DNA from: Clostridia bacterium
Lineage (GTDB): Bacteria > Bacillota > DSM-521 > Neomoorellales > SLTJ01
Direction: 5' to 3'
DNA length: 7,710 nucleotides
Assembly (NCBI GenBank): GCA_014360105.1
Contig: JACIYD010000064.1
Span: forward strand, 1-7,710
Shown here one piece after another: positions 1 through 4,924 of this stretch. The notes beneath the pieces are model-generated. The model searched no databases, was not told the origin of the DNA, and was given only the letters and a program-made list of their open reading frames with translations. How positions within the stretch are numbered: the first letter of the stretch is position 1; every line of letters starts with the position of its first letter. A program made the translations under genes and the position numbers.

Positions 1-238
1 ACGGGAGCGGGTGATTGCGGCTCTGGGCAACCACCTGGAGCCGGTTGTTTTCGCGCATTATCCTGCGGCAGCGCTCTTGCGGGAGAAATTGCTGGCCTGG
101 GGGGCGGAGAAGGTGCTGCTTTGCGGCAGCGGCCCTACGCTTGCGGCGCTGGCCCCCGACGCCGCCGCCGCACGGTCCATCGTAGCGCGGGCCCGGGAGG
201 CGGGTTATGAGGCGTGGTTCGCGCATACGCTAGTCTAG
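1..238 (+). CDS. ispE: 4-diphosphocytidyl-2-C-methyl-D-erythritol kinase (IspE), C-terminal fragment
   Basis: This is the last 78 or so codons of a GHMP-superfamily kinase cut by the left window edge; the open frame runs from base 2 to the TAG at 236-238. IspE phosphorylates the 2-hydroxyl of CDP-methylerythritol with ATP in the cytoplasmic non-mevalonate isoprenoid pathway. The visible part shows the GHMP C-terminal domain: an N-x-L-E-x-V segment, a Y-P-x-x-x-x-L-x-x-x-L helix, then WGAEKVLLCGSGPTLAAL, whose GSGPT glycine loop (nt 125-139) is the conserved late motif of IspE. Its place upstream of a regulator, glmU and prs matches the Firmicutes order, which separates it from other GHMP kinases. 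The ATP-binding N-terminal domain lies outside the window, so integrity cannot be judged. The GTG at 11 is an internal codon, not a start. Confidence 0.88.
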   Translation, partial: RERVIAALGNHLEPVVFAHYPAAALLREKLLAWGAEKVLLCGSGPTLAALAPDAAAARSIVARAREAGYEAWFAHTLV

Positions 239-254
239 AAGGCAAAGACCGGTT

Positions 255-272
255 GGGGAGGGAACGGACATC
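255..272 (+). promoter_or_regulatory. Strong Shine-Dalgarno placed before an ATC codon (possible start of the GntR gene)
   Basis: GGGGAGG at 255-261 is the best ribosome binding site in the ispE-GntR junction. It lies 8 bases before ATC at 270-272, which is in frame with the GntR regulator. The annotated-style TTG start at 303 has only a weak AGGTAGAG upstream. Codons 270-302 read as a plausible extension of a FadR-type N-terminus. Either ATC serves as a rare near-cognate start, or CTG at 279 or TTG at 303 is used, or the base at 272 is a sequencing error for G. Confidence 0.45.
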
Positions 273-302
273 GCCAGGCTGGAACCGATCCAGGTAGAGA
301 AC

Positions 303-965
303 TTGCGCCCCCTGCGGGAGCTGGTTTTCGAAGCGCTGCGGGAGGCCATCGTCAAGGGTGACCTCGCCCCGGGCGAGCGGTTGATGGAGGTCCAGCTCGC
401 CGAAGAGTTGGGGGTAAGCCGCACGCCGGTGCGTGAAGCCATCCGGCGGCTCGAGCTCGAGGGCTACGCGGTGATGGTGCCCCGCAAAGGCGCCTATGTT
501 GCCTCATTATCGGCCAAGGACGTGGCCGACGTCTTTGAGATCCGTACCGCTCTTGAGGGGCTGGCTGCCGAGTTGGCCACAGAAAGAATCACCGAGGAAG
601 AGCTGGAGGAACTGGAGCGCCGGCTTCACTTTGTGGCGCGGCGCGTGGAAGAAGGCGACCTTTCCCGCCTGGTGGAGGCAGACACTGAATTTCACGATCT
701 GCTTTACCGGGCCAGCCGCAACCAGCGATTGGTCCAGATCATCGGCAATCTTCGGGAGCAGATCCAGCGCCTGCGTGCCGCATCTCTGGCCACGCCGGGA
801 CGGATGCAGGAAATGCTGGCGGAGCACAAGCAGATCGTCGAAGCGGTGGCCAGGCGAAACGGGGCACTGGCGAGAAGGCTGGCAGAGCAGCACATCGAGA
901 ACGCAGAATACCGGATGCTCCAGTGCCTCTTGGAGCAAGAAGAACGGCGAGGGGCGCAGCCCTAG
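303..965 (+). CDS. GntR-family transcriptional regulator, FadR/FCD subfamily
   Basis: A DNA-binding regulator of 220 residues if translation starts at TTG 303. The N-terminal winged helix-turn-helix spans about residues 1-66, with GERLMEVQLAEELGVSRTPV followed by REAIRRLELEG, the hallmark GntR recognition region. The all-helical FCD ligand domain covers about residues 72-205. It keeps the four metal-ligand positions of the family: D127 and H131 (D-x3-H in ADTEFH), H175 and H197, so it probably binds a metal and a small carboxylate-type effector; the effector cannot be read from sequence. The start is uncertain: the frame is open from base 234 and there is no ATG, GTG or TTG before 303, yet a strong SD (GGGGAGG, 255-261) sits 8 bases upstream of an in-frame ATC at 270. 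That start would add 11 residues (ARLEPIQVEN-type). It lies 64 bases after ispE and overlaps the next gene by one base, suggesting it regulates its own operon or a linked metabolite pathway. Confidence 0.93.
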   Translation: MRPLRELVFEALREAIVKGDLAPGERLMEVQLAEELGVSRTPVREAIRRLELEGYAVMVPRKGAYVASLSAKDVADVFEIRTALEGLAAELATERITEEELEELERRLHFVARRVEEGDLSRLVEADTEFHDLLYRASRNQRLVQIIGNLREQIQRLRAASLATPGRMQEMLAEHKQIVEAVARRNGALARRLAEQHIENAEYRMLQCLLEQEERRGAQP

Positions 966-1720
966 TGGCGGAGCTAAACGTCGAAGCCCTGGTGCTTGCG
1001 GGAGGCGACGACAAGCGGTCCGAGGAATACCGGCCGCTTAGGCCACTGGCGGGATACCCCATGGTCACCTACGTGGTCAAGGCGTTGCGGCAATGCCCCG
1101 CCGTACAGCGGCTGGGAGTGGCGGGCCCGCGGGAGCGGCTGGCCGGACTCTGGGAGCCGGAGATCGAACTGGTACCGGGCGGGAACAACCTCATTGATAC
1201 CCTGGAAAAAGGCCTGGACGCCTTCCAACCGCGGACCTGGTTGCTGGTGGCCACGGCAGACGTACCACTGCTCACGCCGGTGGCAGTGGGCGACTTCCTG
1301 GCGCGTTGCACCCCTCTTTTGGCGCGTTACGATTTCTTTTACAGTATCGTCGAGCGCCGGGTCTACGAGGCCTTCTGTCCCGGCGGCCGCCGTACCTATG
1401 TTCACCTGCGCGAGGGCAGTTTCACCGGGGGCAATCTCTTCCTGGTGCGGCCGGAAGTGGCCGTCCCCGCCTGCCGCCGCGGCGCGGACATCATGCGCCT
1501 GCGCAAGAGTCCGGTGCGGCTCGCCCGCCTGATCGGCCCGTGGTTTCTGTTGCGCTTCCTCTTGCGCCGCTTGTCTCTCGCGGAGGCGGAAGCGCGGTTT
1601 TCTTCCCTTTTGGGTCTGCGGGGCGTGACCGTTCCCGTACCCCACGCGGCCGTGGGCTTCGACCTTGATCATCCGGAGGACTTCGTCCTCGCGGAAGGGT
1701 TGTTGCAGAAAGGCTTCTGA
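965..1720 (+). CDS. MobA-like / GT-A nucleotidyltransferase of unknown substrate
   Basis: A 251-residue protein starting at GTG 965, whose G is the last base of the GntR stop (TAGTG), with a GAGGGG ribosome site about 9 bases upstream. The fold is recognisable: LVLAGGDDKR (residues 9-18) in place of the usual LAGGxGxRM nucleotide loop, RPLAGYPMVTYVV (26-38) matching the PLxGxPMI segment, TADVPLL (97-103) with D99 as the likely metal-binding aspartate, TGGNLF (154-159), and GFDLDHPEDF (231-240), a second acidic motif. Such enzymes transfer an NMP from an NTP to a sugar phosphate or cofactor. The GxGxR glycines and the catalytic lysine after them (PK in GlmU) are not evident, so the substrate, and even activity, are open. 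Residues 176-215 are unusually Arg/Leu-rich. Its position directly before glmU suggests cell-wall or nucleotide-sugar metabolism. A longer frame from GTG 923 is less likely because it overlaps the GntR gene by 43 bases. Confidence 0.82.
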   Translation: MAELNVEALVLAGGDDKRSEEYRPLRPLAGYPMVTYVVKALRQCPAVQRLGVAGPRERLAGLWEPEIELVPGGNNLIDTLEKGLDAFQPRTWLLVATADVPLLTPVAVGDFLARCTPLLARYDFFYSIVERRVYEAFCPGGRRTYVHLREGSFTGGNLFLVRPEVAVPACRRGADIMRLRKSPVRLARLIGPWFLLRFLLRRLSLAEAEARFSSLLGLRGVTVPVPHAAVGFDLDHPEDFVLAEGLLQKGF

Positions 1721-1722
1721 CA

Positions 1723-1745
1723 GGGGAGGAGGTTTGCCGGCGATG
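1723..1745 (+). promoter_or_regulatory. Ribosome binding site and start of glmU
   Basis: GGGGAGGAGG at 1723-1732 is an extended match to the 16S anti-SD. ATG at 1743 lies 10 bases after it and begins [17 protein letters not shown]. An in-frame TTG at 1734 would add three residues but sits almost on top of the SD, so ATG is preferred. Confidence 0.7.
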
Positions 1746-3149
1746 ACGCAGGTGGTGGGCGTGGTTCTGGCCGCCGGCCAGGGCAAACGGATGCGGTCGC
1801 GGCATCCTAAGGTGCTACACCCGCTGGCGGGTAAGCCGATGATCGAATATGTGGTTGCGGCGCTTAGAGAAGCGGGCGTTGAGGAGCAGGTGATCGTCAT
1901 CGGTCACCAGGGGGAAAGCGTGCGCCAGGCCTTGGGCGAAGGATACCGCTATGCCTACCAGGACCCGCCACGTGGTACGGGCGACGCCGTGCTTAAAGCC
2001 GAGGCTGCCCTCCCCGCGACGGCGGACACGCTGCTCGTGGTCTGCGGCGATACCCCTCTCTTGCAAGCCGAGACGCTGCGCCGATTGTTCGAGCAGCACC
2101 TGGCCGCGGGGGCCCAGGCGACTCTCCTTACCGCGCACCGGGACGACCCGGCCGGCTACGGGCGGGTAATCCGGGGTGCGGACGGTAGGGTGCTGGCGGT
2201 GGTGGAGGAACAGGATGCCGGGACGGCAGAACTGGCGGTACAGGAGGTTAATACCGGCATTTACTGTTTTGCCCGCGAGGCACTCTTCAGCGCGCTGCGT
2301 GAGGTGGGGACGGACAACGCTCAAGGCGAGTATTATCTGCCCGACGCCCTCGCCGTCCTCGTCCGCCGGGGGGCGCGGGTGGCCGCCCTGGAGGCTGCGG
2401 CGGAGGAGACGATGGGCATCAACTCGCGCGCGGACCTGGCCGCGGCCACGGCCGTGCTCCGGCGGCGCATTAACGCTGCCCTGATGACGGGCGGCGTCAC
2501 CCTGGTCGACCCGGCGACCACCTACGTCGACGCGACCGTTGAGGTGGGGCGGGATACGATCCTTCATCCCGGTACCTTCCTTCAGGGGCAGACGGTGGTA
2601 GGGGAGGAGTGCGAGATTGGGCCGTTTACCACCGTCCGTGCTTCTCGGCTGGGCAATCACGTGGTGGTACAATATGCGGTGGTCGTAGAAAGTGAAGTGG
2701 GCGACGGCTGTCAGATCGGCCCCTTTGCCTACCTCCGGCCGGGGACGCGGCTTGCGGCGCGGGTGAAGGTGGGGGACTTTGTCGAGATTAAGAAGTGCGA
2801 GATCGGCGAAGGCACGAAGGTACCCCACCTCACTTATCTGGGTGATGCCGTCGTCGGCCGCGGCGTGAACATCGGGGCGGGCACCATCACCTGCAACTAC
2901 GACGGCGAGCGCAAATGGCCCACCTTCATCGAGGACGAGGCTTTCATCGGCAGCAATACCAATCTGGTGGCGCCCGTGCGCGTGGGCCGCGGTGCGGTGG
3001 TCGGCGCCGGCTCGACCATCACGAAGAACGTACCCCCTGGCTCCCTGGGGGTGGCCCGCAGTCGCCAGGCAAATATTGCCGGCTGGCCGGCCAAAAAAGG
3101 GAGGAAAAGGGCGGAAAAAGACGAAAAGGAAGAAGGGGAAAACGCTTAG
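1743..3149 (+). CDS. glmU: Bifunctional UDP-N-acetylglucosamine pyrophosphorylase / glucosamine-1-phosphate N-acetyltransferase
   Basis: A cytoplasmic enzyme that acetylates glucosamine-1-phosphate and then couples it to UTP, giving UDP-GlcNAc for peptidoglycan and other glycans. It has 468 residues, slightly longer than the usual 450-460. The uridylyltransferase domain (about 1-230) shows LAAGQGKRM (9-17), K23 in HPKVL, GTGDAV (78-83), GDTPLL with D103, VNTGIY (169-174) and GINSR with N227. A linker helix (about 231-250) leads to the left-handed beta-helix acetyltransferase domain with repeated hexapeptides. There HLTYLGDA carries the catalytic His H362, and R332, K350, Y365, N376, N385 and K391 occupy the expected active-site positions. 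Both activities look intact. The oddity is the C-terminus (about 451-468), a Lys/Glu-rich tail encoded by a nearly pure purine stretch. The gene lies 22 bases after the nucleotidyltransferase gene and 50 bases before prs. Confidence 0.97.
   Translation: MTQVVGVVLAAGQGKRMRSRHPKVLHPLAGKPMIEYVVAALREAGVEEQVIVIGHQGESVRQALGEGYRYAYQDPPRGTGDAVLKAEAALPATADTLLVVCGDTPLLQAETLRRLFEQHLAAGAQATLLTAHRDDPAGYGRVIRGADGRVLAVVEEQDAGTAELAVQEVNTGIYCFAREALFSALREVGTDNAQGEYYLPDALAVLVRRGARVAALEAAAEETMGINSRADLAAATAVLRRRINAALMTGGVTLVDPATTYVDATVEVGRDTILHPGTFLQGQTVVGEECEIGPFTTVRASRLGNHVVVQYAVVVESEVGDGCQIGPFAYLRPGTRLAARVKVGDFVEIKKCEIGEGTKVPHLTYLGDAVVGRGVNIGAGTITCNYDGERKWPTFIEDEAFIGSNTNLVAPVRVGRGAVVGAGSTITKNVPPGSLGVARSRQANIAGWPAKKGRKRAEKDEKEEGENA
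3093..3142 (+). other. Polypurine tract encoding the charged GlmU tail
   Basis: Of 50 consecutive bases, 48 are A or G; only C3112 and C3122 interrupt. The tract starts with A6 (3093-3098) and encodes alternating Lys, Arg and Glu residues after the end of the beta-helix domain. It contains SD-like GGGAGG without a convincing start codon behind it. Confidence 0.7.
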
Positions 3150-3150
3150 C

Positions 3151-3181
3151 ACCGGTCGTCCTGTTCGGCCGGGACGCCGGT
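3151..3181 (+). promoter_or_regulatory. Inverted repeat (hairpin) in the glmU-prs gap
   Basis: ACCGG plus CGTCC (3151-3155, 3157-3161, with T3156 bulged) can pair with GGACG plus CCGGT (3172-3176, 3177-3181). This gives a 10-bp GC-rich stem with a 10-base loop that fills most of the 50-base gap and ends 3 bases before the prs SD. No T tract follows, so it is not a standard intrinsic terminator. It may be a processing or stabilising structure in the operon mRNA; function is inferred only. Confidence 0.45.
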
Positions 3182-3199
3182 CGTGGAGGAGGGCAAGGG

Positions 3200-4138
3200 T
3201 TGAACAATCGTTTGAAGATCTTTTCCGGCAACGCTAACCGGCTCCTGGCCGAAGAGATCGCCGCCTATGTGGGCATACCCTTGGGCGCGGCCGAAGTGAA
3301 ACGGTTTAGTGACGGTGAAATCAGTGTCGCCATAGGCGAAAGCGTACGCGGGGCAGACGTCTTTGTCATCCAGCCCACCTGCTTCCCGGTAAACGATAAT
3401 CTGATGGAACTCCTGATCATGATCGATGCGTTGCGCCGGGCTTCGGCGCGCCGCATTACGGCGGTGATCCCGTACTACGGTTATGCCCGCCAGGAGCGCA
3501 AGACACGGGGCCGCGAGCCCATTTCCGCCAAGCTCGTGGCCAACCTCCTGGTACAGGCCGGAGCGCGGCGCGTGCTGGCCATGGATCTCCACGCCGGAGC
3601 TATTCAGGGCTTTTTTGACATCCCCCTGGATCACCTTCCCGGGGTGCCCATCCTGGCGCAATACTACCGCGAGCGGCATCTGGAAAACGTGGTCGTCGTT
3701 TCCCCGGACGTGGGCGGCGTGACCAGGGCACGGGATCTGGCTGAGCGCATCGGGGCGGAAATCGCCATCATCGACAAGCGGCGCCCGGCCCCGAACGTGG
3801 CGGAGGTCATGCACCTCATCGGGCAAGTAAGCGGGAGGACGGCCATTCTCGTCGACGACATTATTGATACCGCGGGTACCATCACCCAGGCGGCCGCAGC
3901 GCTTATGGAAAAGGGCGCCCGCGCGGTTTATGCCTGCTGCACGCATCCGGTGCTTTCCGGTCCGGCCGTGGAAAGGCTTGACCGCGCTCCTTTGGGTGAA
4001 GTCGTGGTTACCAACACCATTCCGCTGCCAGCGGCAAAGCAATCGCCCAAGCTCAAAGTATTGTCGGTGGCCCCGCTTTTGGGGGAAGCGATTATCCGCA
4101 TCCACGAAGACCTTTCCGTCTCGCAGCTCTTCGACTAG
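3200..4138 (+). CDS. prs: Ribose-phosphate pyrophosphokinase (PRPP synthetase)
   Basis: Makes 5-phosphoribosyl-1-pyrophosphate from ribose-5-phosphate and ATP, feeding purine, pyrimidine, NAD, His and Trp synthesis; cytoplasmic. It has 312 residues, the normal class I length. TTG at 3200 is chosen because GGAGGAGGG (3185-3193) lies 6 bases upstream and [20 protein letters not shown] is the typical N-terminus; the frame upstream overlaps glmU and is non-coding in character. Motifs: FSDGE (36-40), [10 protein letters not shown] (92-101, ATP site), [12 protein letters not shown] with catalytic H131 (128-139), DKRR in the flexible catalytic loop (192-195) and the PRPP-binding loop [10 protein letters not shown] (218-227). 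All key residues are present. It is the last + strand gene of the housekeeping run and converges on the PRC-barrel gene. Confidence 0.97.
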   Translation: MNNRLKIFSGNANRLLAEEIAAYVGIPLGAAEVKRFSDGEISVAIGESVRGADVFVIQPTCFPVNDNLMELLIMIDALRRASARRITAVIPYYGYARQERKTRGREPISAKLVANLLVQAGARRVLAMDLHAGAIQGFFDIPLDHLPGVPILAQYYRERHLENVVVVSPDVGGVTRARDLAERIGAEIAIIDKRRPAPNVAEVMHLIGQVSGRTAILVDDIIDTAGTITQAAAALMEKGARAVYACCTHPVLSGPAVERLDRAPLGEVVVTNTIPLPAAKQSPKLKVLSVAPLLGEAIIRIHEDLSVSQLFD

Positions 4139-4166
4139 GGGGATGGGCCGGCGCTCTTTGGGGCGA

Positions 4167-4775
4167 TTATGGCTGCGCTGCCGGGGGCGGTCCGTTTTCT
4201 TGGGGTCCACCCGGGCCGCGGGCAAAACTTAAGAATTTGCGCCAGCCTTCACGCAAGCTGCTTGCCCTTCCCCCCGTCCAGGTAAGTTGTTCGCCGGTTT
4301 GCGCCTTGACGATGATGCTTCCCTGCCCCACGGTGCGCACCGCCTGGGCCGGCAGCAAAGCCTTGCCCTGGACGAAGCTGCGCCAGGCGCCGCCGGTAAT
4401 AACGAAGTGGTCGATACTACCTTCCACAGTGAAGAGATACTCCTCCACCGTGCCCAGGAAGCGCCCTTCCTCGCTGATGACGTGGGCACCCACCAGGCTG
4501 GCCGGCTGCCGCACCAGGGGCACTAGTTCGGGTGCCTGGGAAAGACGCATCACGGCGCCGCCCTCTTCGATGGTTACAGCGTGCTCCCCGATGCTTTTCA
4601 CGGCGGCGAAGGGGACGACCCGTTGTTCCTTGAAAATGCCCTTCCCTTCCAGGGCAAGGGCCACCACCGCCAGCGCGCGGGGATCGACTACCAGCGCGCG
4701 AACCCGTCCCAGTTGTTGCCCGTCGGCCAGGCTGACCACCGGCATTGCCAGGAGCTTGCGGCTCTTGACCAGCAT
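4167..4775 (-). CDS. Double PRC-barrel domain protein (YrrD-like)
   Basis: A 202-residue soluble protein with no signal peptide or membrane segment. It contains two PRC-barrel (photosystem reaction centre H-chain type) beta-barrels. The first is about residues 1-75: MLVKSRKLLAMPVVSLADGQ, then a QLGRVRALVVDP strand pattern. The second is about 88-165: PASLVGAHVISEEGRFLGTV, then EEYLF and an IDHFVITGG segment. PRC barrels are small protein- or RNA-interaction modules; double-PRC proteins like YrrD in Firmicutes have no settled function. The C-terminal 35 or so residues are Gly/Pro-rich and probably disordered. Start ATG (complement of 4773-4775) is preceded on the minus strand by AGGGGGTGA ending 4 bases before it, a good SD. 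A longer frame reaching 5015 would overlap gerA and lacks PRC-like sequence. The gene is convergent with prs (28-base gap) and divergent from gerA. Confidence 0.85.
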   Translation of the reverse strand: MLVKSRKLLAMPVVSLADGQQLGRVRALVVDPRALAVVALALEGKGIFKEQRVVPFAAVKSIGEHAVTIEEGGAVMRLSQAPELVPLVRQPASLVGAHVISEEGRFLGTVEEYLFTVEGSIDHFVITGGAWRSFVQGKALLPAQAVRTVGQGSIIVKAQTGEQLTWTGGRASSLREGWRKFLSFARGPGGPQENGPPPAAQP

Positions 4776-4797
4776 CCTTTCACCCCCTACTGGCAAT

Positions 4798-4831
4798 CTT
4801 ATGCGGGGCCCGGCCAAATATGCCGCATAAG
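4798..4831. repeat. Perfect 9-bp inverted repeat in the PRC/gerA divergent region
   Basis: CTTATGCGG (4798-4806) and CCGCATAAG (4823-4831) are exact inverted copies separated by 16 bases. The centre-to-centre distance is 25 bases, about 2.4 helical turns. The repeat lies 23 bases upstream of the PRC start and its right arm contains the proposed -35 element for gerA, so it fits a regulator operator or a hairpin in the PRC leader. No regulator is identified. Confidence 0.6.
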
Positions 4832-4854
4832 CCCGGTGAGAGGCGCTTAAACTA
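4825..4854 (+). promoter_or_regulatory. Sigma-G-like (forespore) promoter for the ger operon
   Basis: GCATA (4825-4829) matches the sigma-G -35 consensus GHATR. After 18 bases, TAAACTA (4848-4854) matches five of seven positions of the -10 consensus CATNHTA. Germinant receptor operons in Bacillus are sigma-G dependent, and the element lies about 70 bases upstream of the gerA start, facing the right way. Sigma-F, which has a similar -35, cannot be excluded. Confidence 0.45.
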
Positions 4855-4870
4855 AAGCCGACCTTACTCC

Positions 4871-4904
4871 CGCCCGGCCGCCTTCGCCCTCGGCGGGCCG
4901 GGCG
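4871..4904 (+). promoter_or_regulatory. GC-rich leader hairpin upstream of gerA
   Basis: Left arm 4871-4882 pairs with right arm 4892-4904 in 12 base pairs, all G-C, with G4895 bulged and a 9-base loop (4883-4891). It would lie in the 5' leader of the ger mRNA if the promoter above is right, and ends 6 bases before the AGGAG ribosome site (4911-4915). No T run follows, so it is not an ordinary terminator. It may tune translation or mRNA stability; that role is inferred. Confidence 0.6.
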
Positions 4905-4924
4905 CGCAAGAGGAGCCGGATCCG

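Noticed and set aside
230..238. CTAGTCTAG at the ispE stop as a possible GntR operator
   Set aside because: It is only nine bases with a single-base spacer, lies on the stop codon of ispE, and does not match a known FadR-type operator pattern.
1665..1742. Upstream extension of glmU into the nucleotidyltransferase gene
   Set aside because: The residues are unlike GlmU, and ATG 1743 has a well-spaced SD directly before the GlmU N-terminal motif.
974..1900. A 308-codon antisense frame across the nucleotidyltransferase gene and glmU start
   Set aside because: It spans two real genes and their junction, has no recognisable domains and is compositionally a shadow.
1815..3152. A 445-codon open frame antisense to glmU
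   Set aside because: It lies opposite an intact, motif-complete glmU. Its product resembles no family I know, and such frames arise opposite genes with GC-rich third codon positions.
2915..3199. Upstream extension of prs overlapping the end of glmU
   Set aside because: The added sequence is a frame-shifted reading of glmU; TTG 3200 has a strong SD and gives the canonical Prs N-terminus.
3146..4225. A 359-codon open frame antisense to prs
   Set aside because: It is a shadow of a fully conserved prs, with no ribosome site or domain signature of its own.
4776..4860. A sigma-A or sigma-G promoter for the PRC-barrel gene on the minus strand
   Set aside because: Candidate -10 boxes (CATATT, TAAGAT) lack a -35 at acceptable spacing, so no promoter is called.
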